A stretch of DNA of 64,000 nucleotides from Salmonella enterica subsp. houtenae serovar Houten (lineage in GTDB: Bacteria > Pseudomonadota > Gammaproteobacteria > Enterobacterales > Enterobacteriaceae), in assembly GCA_900478215.1 (NCBI GenBank), contig LS483478.1, positions 3,348,001 through 3,412,000 on the forward strand. Reading direction: 5' to 3'. Below the pieces are notes generated by a model that had not been told where the DNA came from, did no database searches, and worked only from the letters and a program-made list of their open reading frames with translations. Positions 52,926 to 62,548 of the stretch are shown piece after piece; positions within the stretch are counted from its first letter, which is position 1, and each line of letters starts with the position of its first letter. Made by a program: the position numbers and the translations under genes.

Positions 52926-55280
52926 CTATTTTGCGGTGACAACCTGCATTCCAGACGGTTCATTTTGCAGAGCAAGCGTAAGAACTTCCTCAATACGCTT
53001 AACCGGATGAATATCCAGATCGGCAATCACATTGTCCGGAATCTCTTCCAGATCGCGTTTATTTTCGAATGGAATTAAGACCGTTTTAATCCCGCCGCGA
53101 TGCGCCGCCAACAGTTTTTCTTTCAGACCGCCGATCGGCAACACCTGACCACGCAGCGTGATCTCACCGGTCATCGCCACGTCGGCGCGCACCGGGTTAC
53201 CGGTCAGGCAGGAAACCAGCGCGGTACACATGGCGATACCGGCGCTTGGACCGTCTTTCGGCGTTGCGCCTTCCGGCACGTGAACGTGAATGTCGCGCTT
53301 TTCGTAAAAGTCCGGATTAATACCCAGTTTTTCCGCGCGTGCGCGCACCACGGTTAGCGCCGCCTGAATGGATTCCTGCATGACTTCACCGAGCGAGCCT
53401 GTATAGGTCAGCTTGCCTTTGCCCGGTACGCAGGCGGTTTCAATGGTCAGCAGATCGCCGCCCACTTCTGTCCACGCCAGCCCCGTCACCTGACCTACGC
53501 GGTTTTCGCTATCCGCACGGCCATAATCAAAACGCTGTACGCCGAGATAATCGTGCAGGTTATCGCCATTGATTACAATGTTTTTCAATGACTTATCCAA
53601 CAGCAGTTGCTTAACGGCCTTGCGGCACAGCTTGGAGATTTCACGCTCCAGACTACGTACGCCCGCTTCTCGCGTGTAATAGCGGATAATACCGATAATC
53701 GCGCTATCGTCGACCGTCAGTTCGCCTTTCTTCAGCGCGTTACGCTCGATTTGCTTCGGCAGCAGGTGGCGTTTAGCAATATTCAGCTTCTCGTCTTCGG
53801 TATAACCGGACAGACGGATCACTTCCATACGATCCAGCAGCGGCGCCGGAATGTTCATGGAGTTGGAGGTGGCGACAAACATCACATCGCTGAGATCGTA
53901 ATCCACTTCCAGGTAATGATCGCTGAAAGCCACGTTCTGCTCCGGGTCCAGCACTTCAAGCAGCGCTGACGCTGGATCGCCACGCATGTCCGAGGACATT
54001 TTGTCGATCTCATCGAGCAGGAACAGCGGGTTTTTAACCCCCACTTTGGCCATTTTTTGGATCAGTTTACCCGGCATAGAGCCAATGTAAGTCCGGCGAT
54101 GACCGCGGATTTCCGCTTCATCACGCACGCCGCCCAGCGCCATACGGATGTATTTACGCCCTGTTGCTTTAGCGATGGACTGACCCAACGAGGTTTTACC
54201 TACCCCCGGCGGTCCCACCAGACAGAGGATCGGCCCCTTGATTTTATTTACACGGCTTTGTACCGCGAGATACTCAAGGATGCGGTCTTTAACGCGCTCC
54301 AGACCGTAATGGTCGGTATCAAGGATTTCCTGCGCCTGACGCAGGTCTTTTTTGACCTTGCTACGCGCATTCCACGGTACCTGCACCATCCAGTCGATGT
54401 AGCCGCGCACCACGGTCGCTTCCGCCGACATCGGAGACATCATTTTCAGCTTCTGCAGTTCTGCTTCCGCTTTCTCTTTCGCCTCTTTCGGCATTTTCGC
54501 CGCGTCGATCTTACGCTTCAGCGCTTCGTTTTCGTCCGGCGCATCGTCCATCTCGCCGAGTTCTTTCTGAATCGCTTTCATTTGCTCGTTCAGATAGTAC
54601 TCGCGCTGGGATTTCTCCATCTGCTTTTTCACGCGGTTGCGAATGCGTTTCTCAACCTGCAGCAGATCGATTTCAGATTCCATCATCGCCATCAGATATT
54701 CCAGACGTTCGTTAACGTCGGACATCTCCAGTACGGACTGTTTATCCGCCAGCTTCAGCGGCATATGCGCGGCGATGGTGTCAGCCAGACGTGCAGGGTC
54801 ATCAATGCTATTGAGCGACGTCAGCACTTCCGGCGGAATTTTTTTGTTCAGCTTGATGTAGCCTTCGAACTGGCTGATAGCGGTACGCACCAGCACTTCT
54901 TGTTCACGCTCATCAATGGCTGGCGAATCAAGGTACTCCGCCTTCGCGGAGAAATGCTCGCCGTTATCAGACAGCGCAGAAATACGCGCGCGCTGTAACC
55001 CCTCGACCAGCACTTTTACGGTGCCATCAGGCAGTTTCAGCATCTGCAAAATAGAGGCCACGGTCCCGACGGTGAAAAGATCGTTTACACCCGGCTCATC
55101 CGTTGACGCTTCTTTCTGTGCGACCAGCATGATTTTTTTATCATGGTCCATAGCCGCTTCCAGACAACGGATAGATTTTTCCCGCCCTACAAATAAGGGT
55201 ATGACCATGTGCGGATAAACCACCACATCGCGCAATGGCAATACGGGGATTTCAATGCGTTCAGAACGCTCAGGATTCAT
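52926..55280 (-). CDS. lon: Lon, ATP-dependent serine protease
   Basis: 784 residues. An N-terminal LON substrate-recognition domain, AAA+ module with Walker A GPPGVGKTSLG near 356-365, then a protease domain with catalytic Ser679 (PKDGPSAGIAM) and Lys722. It degrades misfolded proteins and regulators such as SulA, RcsA and, in Salmonella, virulence regulators. Same length as E. coli. A sigma-32 promoter lies about 85 bases upstream. Confidence 0.99.
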   Translation of the reverse strand: MNPERSERIEIPVLPLRDVVVYPHMVIPLFVGREKSIRCLEAAMDHDKKIMLVAQKEASTDEPGVNDLFTVGTVASILQMLKLPDGTVKVLVEGLQRARISALSDNGEHFSAKAEYLDSPAIDEREQEVLVRTAISQFEGYIKLNKKIPPEVLTSLNSIDDPARLADTIAAHMPLKLADKQSVLEMSDVNERLEYLMAMMESEIDLLQVEKRIRNRVKKQMEKSQREYYLNEQMKAIQKELGEMDDAPDENEALKRKIDAAKMPKEAKEKAEAELQKLKMMSPMSAEATVVRGYIDWMVQVPWNARSKVKKDLRQAQEILDTDHYGLERVKDRILEYLAVQSRVNKIKGPILCLVGPPGVGKTSLGQSIAKATGRKYIRMALGGVRDEAEIRGHRRTYIGSMPGKLIQKMAKVGVKNPLFLLDEIDKMSSDMRGDPASALLEVLDPEQNVAFSDHYLEVDYDLSDVMFVATSNSMNIPAPLLDRMEVIRLSGYTEDEKLNIAKRHLLPKQIERNALKKGELTVDDSAIIGIIRYYTREAGVRSLEREISKLCRKAVKQLLLDKSLKNIVINGDNLHDYLGVQRFDYGRADSENRVGQVTGLAWTEVGGDLLTIETACVPGKGKLTYTGSLGEVMQESIQAALTVVRARAEKLGINPDFYEKRDIHVHVPEGATPKDGPSAGIAMCTALVSCLTGNPVRADVAMTGEITLRGQVLPIGGLKEKLLAAHRGGIKTVLIPFENKRDLEEIPDNVIADLDIHPVKRIEEVLTLALQNEPSGMQVVTAK

Positions 55281-55361
55281 AGAGCTCTCTCTTAGTTTAG
55301 TGTCCGCCAGGTAATCAGATAGTATAGCTGTGCTCTATACCACCTTTAACATGTACGTCAG

Positions 55362-55390
55362 TATATGGGGATGTTTCCCACACATTCAAC
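55362..55390 (-). promoter_or_regulatory. Sigma-32 heat-shock promoter of lon
   Basis: Minus strand GTTGAA (55390-55385), a 14-base spacer and CCCCATATA (55370-55362). It is nearly identical to the E. coli lon heat-shock promoter. Confidence 0.9.
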
Positions 55391-55410
55391 GGCGTGTTTA
55401 CAGGAAAAAC

Positions 55411-55440
55411 GAAAGGGGAGATAAAATCCCCCCTTTTTTG
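55411..55440 (-). terminator. Terminator of clpPX
   Basis: On the minus strand a GGGG-containing arm, GATTTTATCT loop region and CCCC arm are followed by TTTCGTTTTT, just after the clpX stop. A T-run also follows on the plus strand. Confidence 0.75.
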
Positions 55441-55465
55441 GCTAACTGATTGTATGAATGTTTAT

Positions 55466-56737
55466 TTATTCGCCAGAAGCCTGCGCTTCCGGTTTGCCAT
55501 AAATCAGCAATGGCTTACTCTGACCGTCAATAACGGACTCGTCGATAACCACTTTTTCGACATCTTCCATGGATGGCAGATCGTACATGGTATCCAGCAG
55601 CGCCGCTTCAACGATAGAACGCAGACCACGGGCGCCGGTTTTACGCGCCATCGCTTTCCTGGCGATAGCATCCAGCGCTTCGTCACGGAATTCCAGATCG
55701 ACGCCTTCCAGGTTAAACAGCGCCTGATACTGCTTGGTCAGGGCGTTTTTCGGCTCTTTGAGGATCTGGATCAGCGCTTCTTCGCTCAGTTCGCTCAGCG
55801 TCGCCACCACTGGCAGACGGCCGATGAACTCAGGAATCAGGCCAAATTTGATCAAATCTTCCGGTTCAACCTGCGACAATAACTCGCCTTCGCTGGCTTT
55901 GTCGGACTTCGCTTTCACCGTCGCGCCGAAACCAATACCGGAGCCGGTTTCAACACGGTTAGCGATCACTTTATCCAGACCGGCAAACGCGCCGCCGCAG
56001 ATAAACAGAATCTTAGAGGTATCTACCTGTAAGAACTCCTGCTGCGGATGTTTGCGACCGCCCTGCGGCGGAACCGCGGCGACAGTGCCTTCAATCAGTT
56101 TCAGCAACGCCTGCTGTACGCCTTCGCCGGAAACATCACGGGTAATGGACGGATTGTCTGATTTACGTGAAATCTTGTCGATTTCATCAATGTAGACAAT
56201 CCCGCGCTGCGCTTTTTGCACGTCGTAGTCGCATTTCTGCAACAGTTTCTGAATGATATTCTCGACGTCTTCACCCACGTAACCCGCTTCGGTCAGCGTG
56301 GTAGCATCCGCCATAGTGAACGGCACATCCAGCAAGCGCGCCAGCGTTTCCGCCAGCAACGTTTTACCAGAACCGGTCGGTCCAATCAGCAGAATGTTGC
56401 TTTTGCCTAACTCGACGCCATTGCTGGTATCGCCGTTACGCAGACGCTTGTAGTGGTTATAGACCGCCACCGCCAGCACTTTTTTCGCCTGTTCCTGACC
56501 GATAACATAATCGTCCAGGTGGATACGAATTTCATGCGGCGTCGGCAGCGCACTACGTTCACGGTGCGGAGCAACTTCTTTAATTTCTTCGCGAATAATG
56601 TCGTTACATAAATCGACGCATTCGTCGCAGATATACACGGATGGACCGGCAATCAGCTTGCGCACTTCATGCTGGCTTTTGCCGCAAAAAGAGCAGTACA
56701 ACAATTTGCCCGAGCCATCTTTGCGTTTATCTGTCAT
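55466..56737 (-). CDS. clpX: ClpX, AAA+ unfoldase of ClpXP
   Basis: 423 residues. N-terminal zinc-binding domain (CSFCGKSQ ... CDECVDLC), AAA+ module with Walker A GPTGSGKT, pore loops GYVGED and the IGF loop (GSGIGFGAT) that docks on ClpP. It unfolds ssrA-tagged and other substrates, including RpoS with the adaptor RssB. It follows clpP by 126 bases on the same strand. Confidence 0.98.
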   Translation of the reverse strand: MTDKRKDGSGKLLYCSFCGKSQHEVRKLIAGPSVYICDECVDLCNDIIREEIKEVAPHRERSALPTPHEIRIHLDDYVIGQEQAKKVLAVAVYNHYKRLRNGDTSNGVELGKSNILLIGPTGSGKTLLAETLARLLDVPFTMADATTLTEAGYVGEDVENIIQKLLQKCDYDVQKAQRGIVYIDEIDKISRKSDNPSITRDVSGEGVQQALLKLIEGTVAAVPPQGGRKHPQQEFLQVDTSKILFICGGAFAGLDKVIANRVETGSGIGFGATVKAKSDKASEGELLSQVEPEDLIKFGLIPEFIGRLPVVATLSELSEEALIQILKEPKNALTKQYQALFNLEGVDLEFRDEALDAIARKAMARKTGARGLRSIVEAALLDTMYDLPSMEDVEKVVIDESVIDGQSKPLLIYGKPEAQASGE

Positions 56738-56863
56738 GAGTCAAAACCTCTTCTTAGTTCTTTGTGCCGCACACGACGACGCAAATGCCATTCTCAGGCG
56801 CAAGCCGCTAGTCAGCGTTGTGCCGCCTCTACCTATTATAGCGGCACACTTGCGTCCAGGGCA

Positions 56864-57487
56864 TCAATTACGATGGGTCAAAATTGAGTCAACCAAACCG
56901 TACTCTACCGCTTCAGGCGCGGAGAGGAAGCGATCGCGCTCAGTATCACGCTCAATCTGCTCAAGAGATTGAGCCGTATGGTGCGCCATAAGTTCATTCA
57001 TGCGCCCTTTTACTTTCAGAATTTCACGGGCGTGAATTTCAATATCCGTCGCCTGGCCCTGGTAACCTCCCAGCGGCTGGTGGATCATGACGCGAGAGTT
57101 CGGCAAACAGAAACGTTTGCCTTTCGCCCCGGCAGTCAGCAAAAACGCCCCCATGGAGGCTGCCTGTCCCATACAAATGGTGCTGACGTCTGGCTTAATA
57201 AACTGCATGGTGTCATAGATGGACATCCCCGCAGTAATTACGCCGCCAGGAGAATTAATGTACAGATAGATATCTTTTTCCGGGTTTTCCGCTTCCAGGA
57301 ACAGCATCTGCGCCACGATCAGGTTAGCCATATGGTCTTCGACCTGGCCGGTCAGAAAGATGACGCGTTCCTTTAGTAGACGAGAATAGATATCAAAAGA
57401 GCGCTCACCGCGTGAGGTCTGTTCAATGACCATCGGCACCAGCGCCATATGAGGGGCAAAATTATCTCGTTCTCCGCTGTATGACAT
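56864..57487 (-). CDS. clpP: ClpP, ATP-dependent protease proteolytic subunit
   Basis: 207 residues including a short propeptide. Catalytic triad visible: Ser111 in GQAASMGAFL, His136 in RVMIHQPLGG and Asp185 in TERDRFLS. It assembles as two heptameric rings with ClpX or ClpA. The start is set at 57487 (MSYSGERDNFA); a 39-residue in-frame extension is not conserved. Confidence 0.98.
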   Translation of the reverse strand: MSYSGERDNFAPHMALVPMVIEQTSRGERSFDIYSRLLKERVIFLTGQVEDHMANLIVAQMLFLEAENPEKDIYLYINSPGGVITAGMSIYDTMQFIKPDVSTICMGQAASMGAFLLTAGAKGKRFCLPNSRVMIHQPLGGYQGQATDIEIHAREILKVKGRMNELMAHHTAQSLEQIERDTERDRFLSAPEAVEYGLVDSILTHRN

Positions 57488-57668
57488 TTCCGTCTCCTGG
57501 ATAAAAATTGAAAAAACCTGCTGTACTGATTGTAACCTGATGGACGGATTATCAGCCAGTCCCTCTGTAATGGGTACGGCATCGCCATAATTCAAGCATA
57601 ACAATCTTTTGCTCTAACGCTAACACTGAAACGCGGTTTTCGCACCCTTACCATGCAAAATGCGTGAC

Positions 57669-57703
57669 AAAAAAAAACCGTCACCTTTCAGCGACGGTTT
57701 TTT
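57669..57703. terminator. Terminator of tig, usable in both directions
   Basis: A run of A, ACCGTC, loop, GACGGT, then a run of T lies after the tig stop and before clpP. On the minus strand it gives a stem with a T-rich tail. Confidence 0.88.
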
Positions 57704-57733
57704 GTGCGAATTTCGTGCTTTTAACGCGACGAA

Positions 57734-59032
57734 TTACGCCTGCTGGTTCATCAGCTCATTGAAGGAAGTGGCTTTTTCAGTCACTTTCGCTTTCGCCAGA
57801 ACCGCTTCAACGGCCTGTTCTTCCAGCGCGACGTTACGCATGTTGTCCATCAGCTCTTTATTTTTGCTGTAGAACTCGATCACTTCTTTCGGATCTTCGT
57901 AAGCAGAAGCCATCTCTTCAATCAGGCCTTTTACGCGATCTTCGTCAGCTTTCAGCTCGTTGGTACGAATGACTTCGCCCAGCAGCAGACCAACAACAAC
58001 GCGACGCTTAGCCTGCTCTTCGAACAGTTCACGCGGCAGTTCCAGAGCCTGTTTCTCGTTACCGCCGAAACGCTGAGCAGCCTGACGGCGCAGAACGTCG
58101 ATTTCGCTGTCGATCAGCGCAGCCGGAACGTCGATGTCATTCGCTTTTACCAGACCGTCAATCGCTTGAGACTTAACGCGGTTACGCACGGCGCCTTTCA
58201 GCTCGCGCTCCATGTTTTTACGCACTTCAGCGCGCAGACCCGCTACGGAACCATCTTCTACGCCGAAACGTTTGATGAATTCTTCGGTCAGTTCCGGCAG
58301 TTCGCGTTCTTCAACTTTCTTCAGGTTGATAACGAACTTAGCCGCTTTACCTTTCAGGTTTTCAGCGTGGTATTCTTCCGGGAAGGTCACGTCGATAGTG
58401 AACTCTTCGCCTGCTTTGTGACCTTTAACGCCGTCTTCAAAGCCCGGAATCATACGGCCCTGCCCCATCGCCAGAACGAAATCGGTCGCTTTGCCGCCTT
58501 CGAACTCTTCGCCGTCTACAGAGCCGGTGAAGTCGATGGTCACGCGGTCTTCCGCATCAGCGGCGCCGTCTTTGTCTTTCCAGGTCGCCTGCTGCTTACG
58601 CAGGGTGTCCAGCATCACATCAACGTCAGCGTCGGTGACTTCAACTACCGGTTTTTCAACTTCGATGGATTCCAGGCCGGTCAGCTCAACTTCCGGATAG
58701 ACTTCAAACTCGACGGAGTAAGTGAAGTCTTCGCCCACTTTGTATTCGCCCGGAACATAGTTCGGCGCGCCTGCCGGGTTAATTTTTTCTTTGATGATCG
58801 CGTCAACAAAGTTGCGGCTCATCAGATCGCCCAGCACATCCTGGCGAACAGAAGCGCCATAACGCTGAGCGACAATATTCATCGGTACTTTGCCTTTACG
58901 GAAGCCGTCAATACGTACTTTTTTCGCTACGTTGACCAGCTCGCTTTTTACAGCGGTCTCGATGCTGTCAGCAGCGATTGTAATCGTTACACGGCGGCCA
59001 AGGCCCTGAGTGGTTTCAACTGAAACTTGCAT
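57734..59032 (-). CDS. tig: Trigger factor, ribosome-associated chaperone
   Basis: 432 residues. The N-terminal ribosome-binding domain has the GFRKGKVP signature that contacts protein L23; an FKBP-type isomerase domain follows at about 160-245 (VTIDFTGSVDGEEFEGG) and a helical C-terminal cradle. It meets nascent chains first. The 346 bases upstream hold its promoter and the bolA terminator. Confidence 0.99.
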   Translation of the reverse strand: MQVSVETTQGLGRRVTITIAADSIETAVKSELVNVAKKVRIDGFRKGKVPMNIVAQRYGASVRQDVLGDLMSRNFVDAIIKEKINPAGAPNYVPGEYKVGEDFTYSVEFEVYPEVELTGLESIEVEKPVVEVTDADVDVMLDTLRKQQATWKDKDGAADAEDRVTIDFTGSVDGEEFEGGKATDFVLAMGQGRMIPGFEDGVKGHKAGEEFTIDVTFPEEYHAENLKGKAAKFVINLKKVEERELPELTEEFIKRFGVEDGSVAGLRAEVRKNMERELKGAVRNRVKSQAIDGLVKANDIDVPAALIDSEIDVLRRQAAQRFGGNEKQALELPRELFEEQAKRRVVVGLLLGEVIRTNELKADEDRVKGLIEEMASAYEDPKEVIEFYSKNKELMDNMRNVALEEQAVEAVLAKAKVTEKATSFNELMNQQA

Positions 59033-59378
59033 CTTGTTACCTCAAAAAATCACAGTGCTCGGTCAACTCTACTCCGCAAGCACGTGTTATTTGCTTCGCG
59101 GAACCGGGATGTTCTCATAATCAATCACATTCCCTGTCGTCAGAATCATCCCGAAGACGTTCATATATAAGACGGCGCATTATAGCGGCATCACTTTTGT
59201 GAGTCGAGAACGGTGATTGCGCGTTACTGCGGCGCTTTTCACAATTCCCGGCTAATTTTTGTCTGAATACTGTACAACGCACTCAACATTCAGACAAAAC
59301 AAAACGGCCCGCAGGCCGTTTTCACATAATTCTGTAGCAACATACTGGAAAAGCGGAGGTAGTTGCAAATCCGTTTTG
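59033..59378. other. Gap between tig and bolA
   Basis: 346 bases. It contains the bolA terminator (59301-59322) and should contain the tig promoters, near 59100-59200. No gene or RNA was recognised. Confidence 0.6.
59297..59322 (-). terminator. Rho-independent terminator of bolA
   Basis: AAAACGGCC and GGCCGTTTT form a 9-bp stem around a four-base loop; the minus strand continues GTTTTGT. Confidence 0.85.
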
Positions 59379-59696
59379 CTACGCGATGCTTCCTGCGCCG
59401 CGACAAGGGGGCGACGCAAAGATAGTATCCTGCAACCCTTCCCACTCTTTGAGGGTATAAGTATGCAGTGCCAGCGCATGTACGGTTGTGGAGAGTTCCG
59501 CCGTTAACGTACCGTAAATCATCCGATGACGATTAAGAAAACGTTCGCCTGTAAAGCGATCGCTCACCAGCACAACCTTAAAATGGCTTTCCGAGCCTGC
59601 AGGAACATTGTGACGATAGCTTTCATCCACAACTTCGAGAAACACGGGGTCGAACGCTGTCCTTAATTTTTCTTCTATTTGCTCACGTATCATCAT
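59379..59696 (-). CDS. bolA: BolA, stationary-phase morphogene and iron-sulfur partner
   Basis: 105 residues, class II KH-like BolA fold with the conserved RHNVPAGSESHFKVVLVS and RFLNRHRMIY segments. It changes cell shape, represses flagellar genes, promotes biofilm, and binds monothiol glutaredoxin with a 2Fe-2S cluster. Two consecutive ATGs (59694-59696 and 59691-59693) allow either start. A gearbox promoter is upstream. Confidence 0.96.
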   Translation of the reverse strand: MMIREQIEEKLRTAFDPVFLEVVDESYRHNVPAGSESHFKVVLVSDRFTGERFLNRHRMIYGTLTAELSTTVHALALHTYTLKEWEGLQDTIFASPPCRGAGSIA

Positions 59697-59741
59697 GAAA
59701 ATCTCCTCCGACAACGCTGTGATGTCACCCATCCCTTTAAA

Positions 59742-59772
59742 TACTAGCCGCTTTTACCGTTTCCATTACAGC
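59742..59772 (-). promoter_or_regulatory. Gearbox (sigma-S) promoter of bolA
   Basis: The minus strand has CGGCTAGTA (59750-59742), the gearbox -10 of E. coli bolA1p, with the surrounding GCTGTAATGGAAACGG sequence in the -35 region. Confidence 0.85.
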
Positions 59773-59999
59773 ATGACAACAAAAATTTAGCTTTCGTCTG
59801 ATTATTTCAACCAAACGGATGAAGTTTAATGACTTAATCATTCGTTTAGCGATCAAAATCCCCCCTCACACCGTGATCAATAACAAATCGGACATTGCGA
59901 CGAATTTACCTGTGTTGACCACTTCCCCTCGCCGTTAGCGGTGTTATGATGGCGGGAATTTTTACCCATCACGTTTTAAGCGTCATTGAGAGCCTGAAT

Positions 60000-60578
60000 A
60001 TGTTAAAAAAACTTCTCTTTCCGTTAGTCGCTCTGTTTATGCTGGCAGGATGCGCCACGCCGCCGACGACCATCGACGTCGCACCGAAGATCACCTTGCC
60101 ACAGCAGGACCCGAGCCTGATGGGCGTTACCGTTAGCATTAACGGCGCGGACCAACGTCAGGATCAGGCGCTAGCCAAAGTCACGCGTAATAACCAGTTG
60201 GTGACGTTAACCGCCTCCCGTGATTTACGCTTCCTGTTACAAGAAGTACTGGAAAAACAGATGACGGCGCGGGGCTATATGATCGGGCCTAACGGCGCGG
60301 TTAATCTACAGATTATTGTTAACCAGCTCTATGCTGATGTTTCCCAGGGTAGCGTGCGTTACAACATCGCCACCAAAGCGGATATCGCGATTATTGCGAC
60401 CGCGGCAAATGGCAACAAGATGACCAAAAACTATCGCGCCAGCTACTCTATTGAAGGGGCGTTCCAGGCCTCTAACCAGAATATTGCCGACGCGGTGAAC
60501 AGCGTTCTGACCGATACCATCGCTGATATGTCTCAGGACACCAGCATTCACGATTTTATCAAGCAAAACGCCCGCTAA
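60000..60578 (+). CDS. yajG: YajG, outer-membrane lipoprotein
   Basis: 192 residues. Lipoprotein signal with LAGC, acylated at Cys18, then a soluble YajG/LpxN-type domain. Function is unknown; it is paired with ampG in enterobacteria, suggesting a link with the envelope. ATG 60000 begins the signal peptide; a frame from 59946 has no family support. ampG starts 43 bases after its stop. Confidence 0.93.
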   Translation: MLKKLLFPLVALFMLAGCATPPTTIDVAPKITLPQQDPSLMGVTVSINGADQRQDQALAKVTRNNQLVTLTASRDLRFLLQEVLEKQMTARGYMIGPNGAVNLQIIVNQLYADVSQGSVRYNIATKADIAIIATAANGNKMTKNYRASYSIEGAFQASNQNIADAVNSVLTDTIADMSQDTSIHDFIKQNAR

Positions 60579-60591
60579 TAGCAACGGTAAA

Positions 60592-60609
60592 GCCCGGCGA
60601 AAGCCGGGC
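60592..60609 (+). terminator. Hairpin between yajG and ampG
   Basis: GCCCGGC, GAAA, GCCGGGC is a perfect stem with a GNRA tetraloop, with no T-run, 13 bases after the yajG stop and 12 bases before the ampG start. It may attenuate or stabilise. Confidence 0.6.
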
Positions 60610-60621
60610 CTGTAGATGCCT

Positions 60622-62097
60622 ATGTCAAATCATTATTTACGCATATTCCAGCAACCGCGCTCAGCTATTCTGCTCATATTAGGCTTTGCCTCCGGTCTCC
60701 CGCTGGCGCTCACCTCCGGTACGCTACAGGCGTGGATGACCGTCGAGAATATCGATCTTAAAACGATTGGCTTCTTCTCGCTGGTTGGTCAGGCCTATGT
60801 GTTTAAGTTTCTCTGGTCCCCGCTGATGGACCGCTACACGCCGCCTTTTTTAGGCCGTCGTCGCGGTTGGCTACTCGCCACGCAACTGTTATTACTGGCG
60901 GCGATTGCGGCGATGGGCTTTCTTGAACCCGGCACGCAGCTACGCTGGATGGCGGCGCTGGCGGTAGTGATTGCTTTTTGTTCCGCCTCGCAGGATATCG
61001 TGTTCGACGCCTGGAAAACCGATATTTTACCCGCAGAAGAACGCGGCGCCGGCGCGGCAATCAGCGTACTTGGCTACCGGTTGGGGATGCTGGTTTCCGG
61101 CGGACTGGCGCTATGGCTGGCCGATCGCTGGCTCGGCTGGCAGGGCATGTACTGGCTGATGGCGGCATTGCTGCTCCCCTGCATTATCGCCACCTTACTG
61201 GCGCCGGAACCGACCGATACCATCCCGGCCCCGAAATCGCTGGAACAGGCGGTCGTCGCGCCGCTACGCGATTTCTTTGGCCGTAATAACGCCTGGCTGA
61301 TTTTACTGCTCATTGTGCTTTATAAATTGGGTGACGCCTTCGCCATGAGTCTGACCACCACCTTTTTGATTCGCGGCGTCGGCTTTGACGCCGGCGAAGT
61401 CGGCGTGGTCAATAAAACGCTGGGCCTGCTGGCGACGATCGTCGGCGCGTTATACGGCGGCATGTTAATGCAGCGTCTTTCGCTGTTTCGCGCGTTGCTG
61501 ATTTTCGGTATTTTGCAAGGCGCGTCAAACGCCGGTTACTGGTTGCTCTCAATTACCGATAAAAACATGTTCAGCATGGGCGCTGCGGTCTTTTTCGAAA
61601 ATCTGTGCGGCGGGATGGGTACTGCCGCCTTTGTCGCCTTATTAATGACGCTATGCAATAAGTCGTTTTCCGCAACGCAGTTTGCCCTACTATCAGCCCT
61701 CTCCGCGGTAGGCCGCGTTTACGTTGGTCCTGTGGCGGGCTGGTTCGTTGAAGCGCACGGTTGGCCGACATTCTACCTCTTCTCGGTTGTCGCCGCCGTT
61801 CCCGGACTCTTACTGTTGCTGGTCTGTCGGCAAACGCTGGAATATAGCTGGCAGAGCGAGCGTTTCATTCCCCGTACGGAATACCGTAGCGCCTACAACC
61901 TCGCGCTTTCAATCCTGCTCGCAGGCGTCGCTTTACTGGCGGTCTGGATACTCCTGCTGACCATGAATGCGGTGGATTACACTAACTTCTCATTCCTGCC
62001 CGGATTGCTTGAGACTGCGGTAGCGGTTGCCGTGTGCGGCATTGTCTTTGGCGGGGTGCTGGACTACCTGGCGCTACGAAAAACACGCCTGATCTAA
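60622..62097 (+). CDS. ampG: AmpG, muropeptide permease
   Basis: 491 residues, MFS-type transporter with about 14 hydrophobic segments. It imports GlcNAc-anhydro-MurNAc peptides from peptidoglycan turnover for recycling, and so controls AmpC induction in species that have ampR-ampC. ATG at 60616 and 60622 are both in frame; the second gives the E. coli length (MSNHYLRIFQQPRSA). Downstream gap leads to cyo. Confidence 0.95.
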   Translation: MSNHYLRIFQQPRSAILLILGFASGLPLALTSGTLQAWMTVENIDLKTIGFFSLVGQAYVFKFLWSPLMDRYTPPFLGRRRGWLLATQLLLLAAIAAMGFLEPGTQLRWMAALAVVIAFCSASQDIVFDAWKTDILPAEERGAGAAISVLGYRLGMLVSGGLALWLADRWLGWQGMYWLMAALLLPCIIATLLAPEPTDTIPAPKSLEQAVVAPLRDFFGRNNAWLILLLIVLYKLGDAFAMSLTTTFLIRGVGFDAGEVGVVNKTLGLLATIVGALYGGMLMQRLSLFRALLIFGILQGASNAGYWLLSITDKNMFSMGAAVFFENLCGGMGTAAFVALLMTLCNKSFSATQFALLSALSAVGRVYVGPVAGWFVEAHGWPTFYLFSVVAAVPGLLLLLVCRQTLEYSWQSERFIPRTEYRSAYNLALSILLAGVALLAVWILLLTMNAVDYTNFSFLPGLLETAVAVAVCGIVFGGVLDYLALRKTRLI

Positions 62098-62548
62098 AAC
62101 ATTATTAGCCGTTGTAATAACGACCCGGAATTATAACGGCTAAATAAACATCAATTGATAAAAATATATTTGTCTTTTTGTGCGCAACAGAATTTTGGAA
62201 ATTAGTGGTAATTTCTATGCTACCTATTTTCTTTACACGATTCAGCCCACTGAATTTAAATTTCCACCGTTGGTTGTCTTTTTATTGATAATAAATTGTT
62301 AAGTAATTGTTTTATTTTTACATTGGTTATACCAATTACCCCTCAGCATCCCACTTATAGACCTCATCCGTTATAACGCAAAGTTTCAACAGTGTCTTAA
62401 AGTTATTTCGACACACTTGGCAACATATGTGACACGCGCGGCATAACTTGGTAACACAGAACCAATCATGTTTACAGTAATGTAACCTTACCGTAAAATG
62501 CCCCTACACTTTAAACGCCACCAGGTCCCGTGGAATTGAGGTCGTTAA
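62098..62548. promoter_or_regulatory. Regulatory gap upstream of cyoABCDE
   Basis: 451 bases, AT-rich with runs such as TTAAGTAATTGTTTTATTTTTA, expected to hold the cyo promoter and the ArcA and FNR sites that turn the operon off without oxygen. A TGTGAC half-site (near 62428) resembles CRP sites. Exact sites were not resolved by eye. Confidence 0.5.

Noticed and set aside
54057..54998. Open frame antisense to lon (about 313 codons)
   Set aside because: Opposite the essential AAA+ and linker regions of lon, rich in Arg, His and Phe; a shadow frame.
55281..55465. SraA-type small RNA between clpX and lon
   Set aside because: A small RNA has been reported in this gap in E. coli, but only the lon sigma-32 promoter and the clpX terminator can be read here; I cannot support an RNA gene.
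58166..59023. Open frame antisense to tig (about 285 codons)
   Set aside because: Covers almost exactly the tig coding region on the other strand; a shadow frame.
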